Shown here piece by piece: positions 22,564 to 35,200 of a stretch of DNA of 64,000 nt. Source of the DNA: Aphis gossypii. Lineage: Eukaryota; Arthropoda; Insecta; Hemiptera; Aphididae. The notes below the pieces were generated by a model. The model searched no databases, had not been told where the DNA came from, and saw only the letters and a program-made list of their open reading frames with translations. Where the stretch lies: assembly GCF_020184175.1 (NCBI RefSeq), contig NC_065531.1:26309213-26373212 (forward strand). The letters run 5' to 3'. Each line of letters begins with the position of its first letter. Positions within the stretch are counted from its first letter, which is position 1. The translations under genes and the position numbers were made by a program.

Positions 22564-23917
22564 AAACTAAATGTAATCACAAGTTAATTTATTAAAATAT
22601 TTTTTCATAAATATAAGTTATATTTTTATAGTTTTATTTCTCAAAAATTTATGTTAATATCATGAGTGAAATTGATCCTTAATTTGTAATATATTAACGC
22701 CGATCAGATGGCAATCCGATGACTACTATTTTAAAAAAACTTGTATAGTTGTATTTAATAACACTAAATCACACCATCATTGGAAATAATAATATTTTTG
22801 ATAGATTTAAAGGTGTCAGTGTGTCACCAATCATGTTCATGATAAATATATTTCACAAATCACAAATTTAATTTTTATGATGTCTTATTTTTACTTCTCA
22901 GTATGAGAGTTAATAGTTTTGTACTGTTTATATTATTGAGTGTAATATGTATAGATAACAGATTTATATGATTTAAACTTTAAAGTTTGGTAAGTTGGTG
23001 CATGGTCTGTTTACCTCCCATTTATTGTTGATATCTATTTACACTGTTGTACTGTGCTGTTATTATAATTTAACTGTGCACTTCAATTAAGTATTGAGCC
23101 TTTTTGTATGTAAAAAAGAATACACAATAAAATAATGTGCTAAAAATTACAATAGCAGACTTCCAGAGAAATGAGTACCATGTATGATGTATTCAATTGT
23201 CATTTACAAGGTGGATTTATATCAATCCAAATATTTCTGGAAAACTTATACCAACCACCCTTAATAAAAAATATTATTATTATGATATTATTTACTGTAA
23301 TTGATTTTATAAAATCAATGATACTATGTATTGCATTTAGTAACTAAATTTTAAAAAATTACACTGAGGGACTCAGATTACAGCAGTGGCGATTACTAAC
23401 GATGTTCAAGGGGGGATATGTAATAATTAATAGCTAACCCACCCCGCTACATAGCATTTTTATATGTATACGACAGGTCGACAGCTCGCTTAATTTGTTT
23501 ATTGAAAATCAAAGTTATTTCTCTTTCTAGTATATTACTGTGAGGGTAGCGTCCGGCACTTTGTGATTCCGATACAATAAAATAAATGTATTGTACATAA
23601 TTTTATGTAGTTTGGTTGGCGACCATGTTAAAGTTTTTATGGTTATAACATGACTTGTTTAACCACGGTCCGATAAGTAGATAACAATAATATTGTGATA
23701 TGTTTATTCCGAGATTTGAGTATTTGAGATTGAATATACCGAATATTTTTATTTAATATTTATGTAATTTATGATTTGCGCTGTTAAAATGTTTATAGAT
23801 AGTTGTCGTTTTTTATTGTAATTATACATTTATACTATTATTCCACTGACTTGTAACATATTATTATAACCGTGAAAATTCCTTTAAATTATTTGAGTTA
23901 TAATTAAGCCTGAAAAC
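22564..23917. other. Intergenic, ADCK1 3' side to COPS4 promoter
   Basis: ATTAAA near 22591 is a possible ADCK1 poly(A) signal. CAGTGGCGATTACTAACG near 23386 looks like one end of a hAT-type MITE, followed by GC-tracts, without a clear second end. The COPS4 promoter probably lies within 23450-23900, where CpG content rises slightly. No coding frame. Confidence 0.45.
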
Positions 23918-26898
23918 ATGTCTCTTACAATAGCTCAAATCCGCCAACATCTCAGTCATTTGGCTAATGCACAGACGTCTCATAAAGATCAAGTTGACAA
24001 GTGAGATAATTTTATTAGATATTTTGTATATCATCATTATTAATTATTAATATTCAATTGTTATAGATATAGAAGCTTATTGAACAATGTTCTATCGAAC
24101 ACTGGAGACAATATCATTGAGGCTTTAAAAGTATTTGTTGAAGCCAGTAAGTACCTAGTTGTTTGTTAAATTTTTGTGCATTGCTCTATTAGTTTATTAT
24201 AAAATGACAAATTATAATAAATCATTAATTGACATAATTTTTTATTGTTAGTTGTTAATGAAAATGTCAGCTTAGTAATATCTCGTCAAATATTATCTGA
24301 TGTCAGTACACAACTCTTACCTGATTTACCTGATTCACAGTCTAAATTATTGGCTCATTTCACACTGGAGAAAGTAAAAATGTATACACCCTGTGGTTAA
24401 ATCAATAATTAATTAGTTTTTTAATAGATTCAACCGAGAGTAATTTCTTTCGAAGAGCAGGTTGCTAATGTTCGTCAACACTTAGCATCTATTTATGAAA
24501 GAGAAAACAACTGGAAAGAAGCAGCATCAGTACTTGTTGGTATACCACTTGAAACAGGACAAAAGTATTTATTGAATGTTATTTTTTTTTTTAATTGTTT
24601 TGATACTCAAAACTTATAATTTATAGGAAATATACTGTCGATTATAAATTAGAAACTTACATGAAAATTGCACGTCTATATTTAGAAGACGATGATCCAA
24701 TGTTAGCAGAGTCTTTCATCAATAGGGCGTCATTACTACAAGTAATATTTATAAAGCTATCTAGTTATTGTTGTCATAAAAATGAATATTTTTATATTTT
24801 TAGACTGAATCTAAAAATGAGAAATTACAAATATGTTATAAAGTGTGCTACGCAAGGGTATTGGATTATCGTCGCAAGTTTATTGAAGCAGCTCAAAGAT
24901 ATAATGAGTTGTCCTACAGATCAATTATATCAGAAGAAGAGCGTATGGCTGCTTTAAAAAATGCTCTCATCTGCACAGTATTAGCATCTGCTGGTAAGTC
25001 AATGTAAATTGAATATTATACAGTTTGGTTATTTTACTTTTACTACACTAAGCACAAATGAGTTCCAGAAGATAAGGAAGTAGGGTGTTTCATTAAAAAC
25101 GTAGTTTTTATAATGCTAGGTAATCCTTTTTTTGTTAGGTTCGTTGGGACTATTCTTATGTCTGTCATTTGTGAATATTGAGGTTTTTATTGATTGTGTT
25201 TAGTAATAGTAATTTTGTTTATTTGTCGTCATGTACTGGTATACAATTGAATTCGTTAATTTGGTTTTAACGAATCAAATGTCCTGTTGATTTTGTGAAA
25301 AAAATCATCTTAAGTGATGAAGCACATTTCCATTTAAGTGGATGTCATTAAACAAAACTGAGAACCCAAGGGCATCCACAGTAAGTAACTGTTTGGTATG
25401 GATTTTGGGCAGGTGGGGTGATTATAGTCACTGCGTGTTGAGCAGAAGGGGTTATTTGCACAATATTATATTTTACACTTAAACCTCAAGTCATAGTGAA
25501 ATAATATGTACTATTAATAATGTTTTTCTTATAAAATAAAATTGATTTATATCAAAATTCAAAACTGCATTCTTTATGAAACACCCTATACAGTTGACTC
25601 GAAATCCAAGGGGGAAAAAAAATTCAACTTACCAAAAATTTCGAGTTATCAAAAACTTTTAAAAAGTATGTTTTTATTTTTAAATTAAAACAATAAAAAA
25701 TGTTTTTTTTTTCATTCTCACTTTTCTGTCAAGACATTGTTGAAAACCATTTCAATAAACAGAATTCTATAGCAGAGTATTCTCCTAGTTTCATTTTTTC
25801 CAAGTTGTCAGGTTTAAATAAAGTTAAAAATTTAATTTATTAATTTTAAAAATAACATGTTTAATTTTTTATTATCGTAGACAATTTGCTGGAATTACAA
25901 ATTCCTTGGCTATTATTTCAGGTTTTTTCTTTTCGCCTTTTTCAATCATTTTAAGAAAGTTCATTTTTCTGCAAGTGATAATGTTGTTAATTTTGAGTCA
26001 TTCTAATCACTAACTTTATCAAACTATTTTTAGTATTAAATTTGGATAAGAAAATTTGCCAAATTATTTTTTGAGTTAATATTATTTAACCATTAAGTGT
26101 TATTGTTATTTGAAGGGGAATATTAAATAAACGAGTTACTGAGAATCGATTGTATTTTAAGATATTTATAAGCTCATAACCACATTGCTGTGAACTTAAT
26201 GTAATGCTCCATGTGTAAAACTTATAAAATAGTTTAATGTAATTAATTTATTTTTTTATAGGCCAACAACGCAGTCGAATGCTAGCAACTTTGTTCAAAG
26301 ATGAAAGATGTCAAAGTCTACCAGAATTCTCCATCCTTGAAAAAATGTATTTGGACCGTATAATTCGACCTAATGAAATTGCACAACTGGATGCTATGTT
26401 ACAACCACATCAGAAGGCTAAAACAGTAGACGGTAATGATTTCTAACGACTCTTTAAAATCATTTTTTAATTTTATATATTATAGGTTCAACCATATTGA
26501 ATCGTGCTATTATTGAACACAACTTGTTATCAGCTAGTAAACTTTATAAAAATATGAAGATTGTGGAACTTGGCCGATTATTGGGCATTGAACCAATTAA
26601 AGCAGAGAAAATTGCAGGACAAATGATATCTGAAGGACGTATGGAAGGTTCAATTGATCAAGTTGAATCTTATGTTCACTTTAAATGTAAGTGATATTTT
26701 TATTTTTGTACTAATCCATGTTCTTTAGTTCATAGTATTACATGGATCTTCTTTACAGCTCAAAAATTATTGCCGACTTGGGATAAGAAAATTGAATCTT
26801 TGTGTTATCATGTCAATCATATTATTGAACTCATGTCGGCAGATCCAAAAGTACGTGAATGGATGAATAAACATTTAGATGATCAAATGACATTATAA
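23918..26898 (+). CDS. Cops4: COP9 signalosome complex subunit 4
   Basis: Nine exons join to 412 residues (human 406): 23918-24000, 24067-24146, 24252-24373, 24428-24564, 24627-24741, 24804-24993, 26262-26432, 26486-26686 and 26759-26898. The helical-repeat N-terminal region includes RYNELSYRSIISEEER; the sequence EEQVANVRQHLASIYE marks the family. The PCI domain covers about 200-365 with IIRPNEIAQLDAMLQPHQKA and the winged-helix segment IVELGRLLGIEPIKAEKIAGQ, and a C-terminal helix ends NKHLDDQMTL. CSN4 is a structural PCI subunit of the signalosome, which removes NEDD8 from cullin-RING ligases; it contacts CSN5/CSN6 and senses the substrate. Intron 6 is by far the longest (24994-26261) because it contains a mariner and a pogo-type remnant. 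No canonical AATAAA is seen close to the stop. Confidence 0.95.
25083..25586 (+). mobile_element. Decayed mariner-like element in COPS4 intron 6
   Basis: The inverted ends GGGTGTTTCATTAAA and, from the right, GGGTGTTTCATAAAG are flanked by TA on both sides (25081-25082 and 25587-25588), the mariner target. Between them about 25292-25430 translates with stops as VDFVKKIILSDEAHFHLSG, then VTVWYGFWAGGVI, matching the DDE core of insect mariner-like transposases. The frame is broken by at least two stops and both ends of the protein are missing, so it is an internally deleted dead copy. Confidence 0.75.
25592..26150 (-). mobile_element. Pogo/Tigger-like transposon remnant in COPS4 intron 6
   Basis: On the minus strand, from 25964, a frame reads MNFLKMIEKGEKKKPEIIAK and then EFVIPANCLR before two stops. 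This matches the N-terminal CENP-B-type helix-turn-helix of pogo/Tigger transposases (EKGEKKSDIAREFGIPxSTL). The left edge CAGTTGACTCGAAATCC and the right region CAGTAACTCG (reverse complement, about 26140) resemble Tigger-type terminal repeats. It is pseudogenised and truncated. Limits are approximate. Confidence 0.6.
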
Positions 26899-27066
26899 CG
26901 AGAGCAACTGATATAAATTATATTTTTCCTAATTAATTTTAAACAAATACACACTGAATTATTTAATGTAGTAAAAATACTCTTATGATTATGTTTAATA
27001 ATCCTACGTTTACTGACAATACATTTTGTCTACATAACGTACAAATAAGTTTGGCATGTGTATTGC

Positions 27067-28359
27067 TTACAAAGCAAGTTCTAAGCCAATACCAAATTTA
27101 TGACCGCCTTGGTTGAATTGACGACATTCCAATAAGCTGGCCAATGTCAATGTTACACCTAAAATAACATTTTTTTGTGATTTATTTTTATTATTTGTGT
27201 GATAATAAATTATGGTAACATACCTTCTTTGACTTTAATGCCAGAGCCTATGCACAATTGACTCTTGTTGTTAATCTTGGCGCGCAACTTAACGTCTTGG
27301 TTTAGTTGATACTGAGAACCCACAGCAAGTGAAGAATCATTGCTTTCAGATGACCAAGAAACTTGCAATCCCAAATCCAATTTATCAGATAATTTTTGGA
27401 AAACCGAGCCGCCAAATAATTTATTATCATTTCTGTTAGGAAAATATGAAATAATAAAAAAATAAAAGATAGTTAAATTTGTGATATTACTTACACAGTG
27501 GTGGTAAACACAAATTGCTTAGCTACATAGCTGAGAGCAAGATTGTTAGATTGTAATTCCTTATCGCCAGTGTTATATTTGACATTGAAACCTCCCAACC
27601 ATCCTATAGGAATAATATACAAACAATAACATTTAATATTTTAAAATACATTAAGTCAAGTTATATATACCATTGTAAGCAACTACAGCAGAGGCATTTA
27701 TGATAGGTTTCAGTGCTTTGAATTCAGTGTCCAAGTTGAGCGAGACATAATCATTTTTGTATTCAGACTTCACTCTCACAGCCTTAGATCTTCAGAAAAT
27801 TAAAATTATGTGAATATTAAATTTGATTGAATTAGGGTTACTTTAACTTACTGTTTCTTGCGGTCAAATGTACCATCAGTTGTAAGTTTGACACCAGGTA
27901 ACAAGCCACTTATAGAAGCTTCGGTGGTCATAACATCATTTGTGTTCCATTTCTCAACCAATGTAAATACTAAAAAATAAAAATTAACACAATTTTAGAT
28001 AATTAAAGTACTTAGTGCCTAGTATCACTGTGCAAATAATTTCTTTATTAAACAGAAAAATAAAATTAGCATATTTATTGATATCAGTTTTAATTGTTTG
28101 ACTAACAAGATAAGGGGGAGCATGAAAATAGTTAATGATCATATATTGGGAATTACTCACAGTATTTAGATTTGTTGATCACGTATTTAGTTTCCAAATT
28201 GGCATTTACAGCGCCCGAAGCCAAATGCTGAGTACCACCAGCTTTGATTTCCACGTTTTGGTTGGTTTTTAGGTCTAACTTGAGCACGTCAAACACATAA
28301 CCGGAATTGAATACGTCGCGTGCGGCTTTGCCGAGATCACTGTATGAAGGAGGAGCCAT
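27067..28359 (-). CDS. porin: Voltage-dependent anion-selective channel (mitochondrial porin)
   Basis: Six coding exons join to 281 residues: 28359-28161, 27969-27852, 27789-27671, 27603-27495, 27432-27224 and 27158-27067. Animal VDACs are about 282-283. The N-terminus MAPPSYSDLGKAARDVFNSG is the amphipathic helix that lines the pore, followed by alternating beta strands (LEVK-type patterns such as FTLVEKWNTND and LNLDTEFKAL) of the 19-strand barrel. The C-terminus GGHKFGIGLELAL carries the conserved beta-signal for insertion into the outer membrane by the SAM machinery. It conducts ATP, ADP and metabolites across the mitochondrial outer membrane. A 5'UTR intron precedes the coding start. ATTAAA on the minus strand at 26994-26999 is a possible poly(A) signal. 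The gene converges with COPS4. Confidence 0.95.
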
Positions 28360-28810
28360 CTTTATTAATATCTTTAGTGGAGTTCTGAAAGAAACAGAAT
28401 GAAAAATAAAATTTATATTATTTCTATGTACGATGAAAAAAAGTTAAATGTAATTTCCCCAAGCCCCATTTAACGCGGTTGTCAAAAAGAAGGTGGCGGA
28501 AGTGTGCGGGGGGGAATGTCATTTCGTCGATACCAATCGCACTACCAGCAACAAACCATAGAAGGTCGGATATCAGACGCGATTATTTTGAAATTTAGTT
28601 TCCAGGACGGGCTGTGAGTATGACTTACCTTTGAATATTCAAGAAAGTCCAAAATTGGTTCGAACACTAAAATCCGTGAGCTTAGAGTTCAGATGGTGTG
28701 CACGAGCTACGAGCAGCAGGAAAATGAAGAGAAATGAGAATTGCCAGTAGCCAATTGGAGATGAAGTTTCGGTGATACGAGCTACGGCGGACAGTGCAGG
28801 CGTCACCGGG
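28360..28810 (-). promoter_or_regulatory. VDAC 5'UTR exons, UTR intron and promoter
   Basis: On the minus strand AAG|GTAAGT (exon end 28629) and TTTCAG|AACTCC (exon start 28384) bracket a 244-bp intron just upstream of the VDAC ATG. The noncoding exon therefore runs upward from 28629, probably to about 28780, where GC-rich sequence with CpGs suggests the promoter. The exact transcription start is not visible. Confidence 0.65.
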
Positions 28811-30133
28811 TCACGTGATAAGATTGGCGAAAAGAAAAAAAAATGTATATTCAAAACGGATAAAATATTTCTACTCTCGTTCAGAACCCAAACAATGTTG
28901 TTAATGTTTGTAAAAATAACTATTAAACAATATTACTTGGCAATTTGTGTTTGTCAAAACAAATTTTGATTAAAATTGCAACAGAATATTGACATTTTTT
29001 GATTCATGGAAGAAAAGATATAGTATTGGACGGGACGGGCGTGGGACAGTATACTCGGTGTCCACGATTGTCCACGGTACACCGGACCTGACAATATAGG
29101 TGCGCCTTACGGCCAAAAGTAGGTAACCGCAATGCACTAAATTAATTAAATAATATATTCTTTAGGGAATATTGATTACTGATTGAATTCAAGGATTCAA
29201 TGATTCGTTAAAATTTCGTTATAGATTGAAATGGCTTCTCTGAATTCACAGATAAACTGTGTTATTTTACACGAGAAACTGGACATGGTATCAAACTATC
29301 AAAGCGAAGTTTTTTTTCCAAATATATAATTCTGTTTCAATACCATTCTTTCTTCAAAAGTCAGAAGTGTTCAACAATCGGTTTAAGGCGTTTAGGGAAA
29401 TTCATTTGGGGGCTTAGAGCATATAGATTTTTTTCCGTTTAAACATTGTTTTTTTATGAGCGGGAAAAATAATTTATAATGGTATAATAATTTACCACTA
29501 GATGGCGGTAAATATTCCAGTTAATTTATAAAACCATATTGTAACCACGGAATATCTATTTTAATCTATTCTGTGATTGTGCTATCGTAACCCGTAGGTA
29601 AAAGGAATAATATTTTTTTCTGTTTTATCGTTATAATATGTTTTATAATGTATTTATATCACTTGTACAATCTTATTAATCTTAATCGCAATTATAATTT
29701 TCAAATCAAGGGATCATCACACTGCATCGTTGTGAGGTATGAGATGAACATTTACATACCTATTATATTTTACTAGTAGATAATGCGTTACGAAGATTTT
29801 CCAAACTTGGGTAAAATACTTTTAAAAAGTACGTATTTGGAATTAATACTCAAATATTTATGGACAAAAGTATTCCAAATAAAGTGTTTAAAATACTATA
29901 AGAATATTCCAATTATTTTTTAAAATAATTTTTGTTTTAGATATTAAAATATGATACAAACTTGTCTTCTGGATGATTTGAATTTATAATTTATAACCAC
30001 TGTTAAAATAATTTGAATTTATGTACCTCTGTTCTCTACGGCTCTACATAAGATATAAATGTTATTTATGATTTACAAAATAACAATAAATATTAAATGT
30101 ATTGTATTAAGTATTAAAATAAGATTGAAGGGC
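28811..30133. other. Intergenic, no gene seen
   Basis: AT-rich, with a short GC-richer stretch at 29020-29110. Frames are short and lack splice-linked partners. It marks the end of the dense gene block. Confidence 0.5.
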
Positions 30134-30913
30134 GGGACCCGTTTTCGTCCAAATTTTGTTTTTATATGATTCCCGTTTCGGCTAGAGTAGTTTAAATCGA
30201 TTTAAAATTAAGTTGGTAATGATTATAATATTTGAGTAGCATTTATTCAAAAAACACCATGAGGAGGCGATACTCTTTGTTTTCCAAAATTTTTTTTCCG
30301 CAAAAGTGGCACATTTAACAAATTTAAAATTAAATGCACAATATTTAAAAAACATCATTAAAAAATCAAATTTACCTACCTTATTATAAAAATTTATACA
30401 TATAATAAAATCGATTTTAATCGTTTAAAATATATTTATTAATACAATAATACCTACACTTTATAGTTTATTTTTAAAATTGTAACACATGCTTTTAATG
30501 AATTCATGGCGAATAATTATCGATATCTCGTTATATTTTGTTTCTGATTGTGTACCAACCTTTAAATTATATTTGAATCTTTTGATGTCTGGTATTTCCA
30601 CGCATTTATGTTTGGACTAAATTTCTCAAAATTTCCCTTTATAGATGTTGATCGATTTCAATTCGATAACGACTGGAGTGTTATCTGCTATCGACTTAAC
30701 ATATTATTATTTATAAACGATATTTATTTTGACTTAATTTTCTTAAATCAATTAGTAATTACCTACCCGTAATTTTATTACTGTAGATTTTATAACGGTC
30801 CCTTAAATATAATATTTGACTGAACTATTGCCAACTTAATTTTAAATTGATCTAAGCTACTCTGGGCCAAACGGGAATCATATAAAAACAAAATTTGGGC
30901 GAAACGAGTACCC
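30134..30913. mobile_element. Element with about 90-bp terminal inverted repeats, 780 bp
   Basis: The left arm (about 30134-30225) and the right arm (about 30825-30913) are reverse complements at roughly nine of ten positions. Both contain CCAAATTTTGTTTTTATATG followed by ATTCCCGTTT and, further in, ATTTAAAATTAAGTTGG. The outer ends are GGGACCCGTTTTCG and GGGTACTCGTTTCG. I could not find a target duplication. There is no coding frame inside, so this is a nonautonomous foldback-like or long-TIR DNA element of unassigned superfamily. Confidence 0.7.
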
Positions 30914-31689
30914 TGGTGAAACGGTGAGGGTGATTAACCGAAATATTATGCTATCCTTTATTCTTCAAAAATGCAATTATTCGATATCCAATTTTTGGAA
31001 TATTTAAATAGCAGGTACACTTTAAGACTACCTACATTTTCAAATTCTTGAAATTTTTCTTGCTCCTTTCGAAGAAAGAAACTTTTTTGTCAAATTACAA
31101 TGAATAGAATCAACTTTTATACTGCAAATTATTTTTCTGTACATTTTTACGTATTATATAAATCAATATTCGAACAAGTAATCATGAGTACCTACCTTGT
31201 TTATAAGTTATTTAACTTTATGTATTTATGTATATAGTATATTATGTATTATTTTAGTATAATCATAATTCATAGCCTAGCCTAGATAAGTATAATAGTT
31301 CCTTGAAAATAGCTCTGGAAGATATTGGAATTGTGGTAATTGGACAATTTTAGTAGTTAATAATAGTTTAACATTAATCTAACATTAATCTATTAATATT
31401 TATAATTCGAAAAAATGGTCAAAGTATAATAGGTAGGTACATGTTAGAATCAATATTATTTATTTATTTAGATATTGTATTCTAAATTTTCCAAAAACTA
31501 TTATTAGTTTTAGACGTTTTAGTATAAATATTTGACAACTACAAAATTACTTACTTAAACTTTGAATTGGGCTCTCAAAATTATCAAAATATTTTTCCGC
31601 TAAGTAATTTACAGTATAAAGTTGATAGTTTGTCAATTTGTTATTCGAAAAATAGAAGTTTATATTATTAAGTAGTACAAAAAATCTTA

Positions 31690-31805
31690 ACATGTTCGGT
31701 TAGTGCCTGATAACGCTAATAGCAAGAATTTATCATGTGTTAACCGACAGAATTCTATCGGTTAGTCTTAACCGACACTTAACAGGACATTGTTAGAACG
31801 GCCCT
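31690..31805. repeat. Hairpin-rich repeat fragment
   Basis: AACCGACAGAATTC and TATCGGTT form an 11-bp-arm hairpin (about 31742-31763). Copies of GGTTAGTGCC, GGTTAGTCTTAACCGACACTT and AGGGCCGTTCTAACAATG (reverse complement, right edge) surround it. It looks like the end of a MITE, but no matching left end was delimited. Confidence 0.4.
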
Positions 31806-31914
31806 AAGTGTATTTTAAAACCCCAGAAATCAGAATTTGAATAAATGTGGGTTAACATGCTTGGTGAATCACCTTATATATAGTATTATAAAGATAGGGA
31901 TAAATCTTATGTAA

Positions 31915-32109
31915 CAGAGGTGGCCAAATTTTTTTGGTCATTATCTTCTAAAAATATACTTCACCTTTGAAGATCGACTTCCATATATTTTTTTTTTATG
32001 ATTGAATAACTATAATTATTAAGAAACTTATAGAGCGCGTGGCCCTAAAAATAAATTCAAACATGATCGACTTTGAAAATTTCTGAGATCGACTGTTTGA
32101 CTACCCCTG
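31915..32109. mobile_element. hAT-like MITE, 195 bp
   Basis: The left end CAGAGGTGGCCAAATTTTT and the right end in reverse complement CAGGGGTAGTCAAACAGTCG are typical hAT ends. The flanks TTATGTAA (31907-31914) and TTATATAA (32110-32117) agree at seven of eight positions. The interior contains GATCGAC repeats and no coding frame. Confidence 0.75.
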
Positions 32110-32117
32110 TTATATAA

Positions 32118-34930
32118 TATAATATATATTTTATTATTTGTGAGATATATAGCAGTTAAAACTTACATATAATTTACAGATAGATACCAATACTTGTAAG
32201 CATTTATTATATTTTATATTTTATTTTCCATATAATAAATGTAATGCAATATTATATTACTTTCGTTCTCTGTAGGTATATACGTTTTCCACTTTTTTTT
32301 TAAATTTCGTTAAGTGCGTTTTCATTTAAAATAATATTAAATATATTTTAATTCTAAATGTTCAATAAGTAGGTACCTATCAAAATGTTATAAAAACAGA
32401 AATGATCGAGTGTGAATAAATTAACTATTGATAGGTATTGTATTGAACATTTGTCATCCATGGAAAATGGTACAAGGAATGGAGTATTTGAAACGTGAAA
32501 ATACACTAATCCAAATCCTATACTAATATTTAAATAATTGGTATATGTATAAAAGTTTACAGATTTGCCTGTACACATCAGTCTCCACTTGTTTCTTTTG
32601 AAGTAATCAATAATATAGTATAAAAAAAATTTTTAAAACCGTTTGGTGTGGTGTATAAAATATGATAATGCTACAAATATTTAATATTGCGTTGTTAAAT
32701 TTTATATTAAATGTTATATATTTAATTATAATTAATCGCTTTATTAACTGAATATAATAGATTTATATTTAATAATTTAATCTATTTATAACATTTGTAC
32801 ATAGTACTAATAGGATTATGTAGGACGTCGGATCCCAAACGGTTCCCGTCAAAAAAGGTCTAACCTATTTTAATACCATGTTTGATTTTATACTTTGGTC
32901 ATTTGATTGATATACTTATTTTTAACTTGTGCAATTTAATAATATCAATATTTTTATATTTAATTTTCTTTAAAAACTAATAGTTATGGATTTCAAAACT
33001 ATTTAAACTTAAAAAAAATTTTATTTATGTATAATGTATATGTGCAATATTGTACATTTTGTAGAATAGTACTGAATTTGTTACTAACACAAATTCATTA
33101 GCCCAAGTTTTTTTTTCTACAGACAACTCCCAAGTGTGTAGCGTTGGTTCATACAATACTTATACACAAATTTTAGCTTAAAAATGTAACAATGTAGATT
33201 ATTATTAAATAACTAAATACTAAATCAGATTCTTTTCTTCGAAAGTTATTTTAGGTTTTTTTAAACACTAAAAATGATGAAAGTCATTTTTACGCAAACA
33301 TTTTAATATTTGGAATTTCAAATGGGTAACAATTGTATTTTATTTTTATAAATAATTTTGAGATACATACTATGAGATATTTGAGGAAAACGATTTTACA
33401 AAAATGTAAATATATACATTTTAAAGTGTAAAGCCGTGGAATATTAATAATTATATACTATATTTAACACATTACACATAGATATACGATTTTAAATATA
33501 ATTGATTGATAAATAATAATAGTAAAAGTATACTTAAACAGTTATACTTATATCAATTAATTATTTATTGTAATGAAAAATGAATAAGTAATATAATTTA
33601 TAAATGTTCATGGATATATTTTTTATTTCAAAATAAATACATTCATGACGGTAATGTTGTTTGTATAAATTAAATAGGTATGCATTTTGACTCTATAGAT
33701 TTAACTAGGAAATCAATAATTTAATATGAATAATGCTTTATTTTATTTTATTATAACAATATTATATATCTACTCGTGGAATGTAGAGACAATTTAAAAT
33801 TATTTGATGTTCGTGTATTTATATAAATCATATTTGAGATTTGAGCTAATTATTTCTTCAACGATAATATTGATAGTATTATTTATGTACAATAAACTAT
33901 AAAAACTATATATAAAACTTGTATAGATGTAGGTTAGAGAAATTCCATCACGTTTCCCGTAGATTGGATTGGCAAAATATTGCTTTATCCTGCTATTCTC
34001 TAAGCTGTTTGTGAGTAATGTAGAAACGGGCAACGTTCTTATAATGTTCACCAAAACTTAGCAAACACTTGCCCATTTATAATAGAAATATTCAATTGTA
34101 CCAGTTGTAGGCAGAAATAAGTGGTAATTGTTAAATGGAAAATATTTTTTTATGAAATATTATGTTTAAAAATATTGTTTAATATATATTTTTCTAAATA
34201 AGTTAATAAATTTACGAAAATTTAAATAATACAATTATTTACTTAATCTATAAATATAAAAAAATAAATATTAAGATAATCTTTTATGTCTGGTATAAAA
34301 TATTTAAAAATAAAAATGTAAAAACCAAGTTTAATTACAGCCAAAGAAAAACACAAACAAGTATACTGTTATTTCTGAAACAGATACAGATTGTTAAAAT
34401 TAACCGTATAAACGTTGGAAACTGATTTTTAGTTGAAATATTTTAATTAAATTACAACAATTAGTTAAAAATAGTACAAACAGTAAATAGTTTGGTTAAC
34501 TTTTTGTAAAAGATTTTAGCATTAACATTAAAACATAATTATTTTACTTATTAATATAACTGAATTTCATGCATATTTCTAGAAATCAATCATGACGTAA
34601 TTATTAATTTTTAAATTAAAATTTAAAAGTGCAATACATTTTAGTTTTCAAAACTTATTAATTTATAATTAAGAATTAATACATGATTTAGCTATTTGAA
34701 TTATATTAAGAAATTAAGTAATTGATATGATAACGTTATTTATTAGGTTCGTGGATAAACGAGAGGATTGAAAATATAGGTGTTTTAATTTTATAATTAA
34801 AATATAATTTTTTTGAACACGCAATACAAGTATTATATTATGTTCGTAAAAGTTATAGTTGCGCAATGTTTGCTCAGGGAAGAAACCATGAAGTCTGGAG
34901 GTTGTTATATTTCTTTTATCCATTAATAAG
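32118..34930. other. Intergenic, no gene seen
   Basis: Very AT-rich. GGATCCCAAACGGTTCCCGTC near 32830 resembles a short piece of the long-TIR element at 30134. Open frames at 32354-32578, 33800-34054 and 34714-34923 (minus) have AT-driven composition and no splice context, so they are not called. Confidence 0.45.
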
Positions 34931-34944
34931 TATTACTGGTTTTA

Positions 34945-35200
34945 GCTCCGCGAGGGGCTCTTAGAGTGGTATAAACGTCCGAAATAGGCTGCAGTTATAT
35001 GCGAACGTGCTGCGGGTGGGTTCAAAGCCAAGCATGCACCTCACTCACCCTTTCCTCCATTGCACGTTGGGGCTTGAGGCGCCCATAATTCAATTTCGAA
35101 TCCAAACGAACAAATTTAATTTAGGATGTTTTGGGAACAATTCGGCAGTAAACTAATATGGAAGCCCTGAAGGCCGAATAAGCTAACCTTTAAAAACCGA
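34945..35200 (+). mobile_element. tRNA-derived SINE-like sequence
   Basis: A GC-richer island in AT-rich DNA. TTAGAGTGGTATAAA (about 34959) resembles a pol III A box. GGGTTCAAAGCC (about 35019) matches the B box GGTTCRANNCC about 50 bp on. The region before the B box cannot fold into a complete tRNA cloverleaf, so a SINE head is favoured over a tRNA gene. The 3' end and target duplications were not resolved. Confidence 0.4.

Noticed and set aside
28639..28969. Frames on both strands near the VDAC promoter
   Set aside because: They overlap the 5'UTR exon and promoter region, lack splice support and oppose each other.
34945..35040. Possible tRNA gene
   Set aside because: A B-box match exists, but no acceptor stem or full cloverleaf could be paired; a SINE-like head is the better reading.
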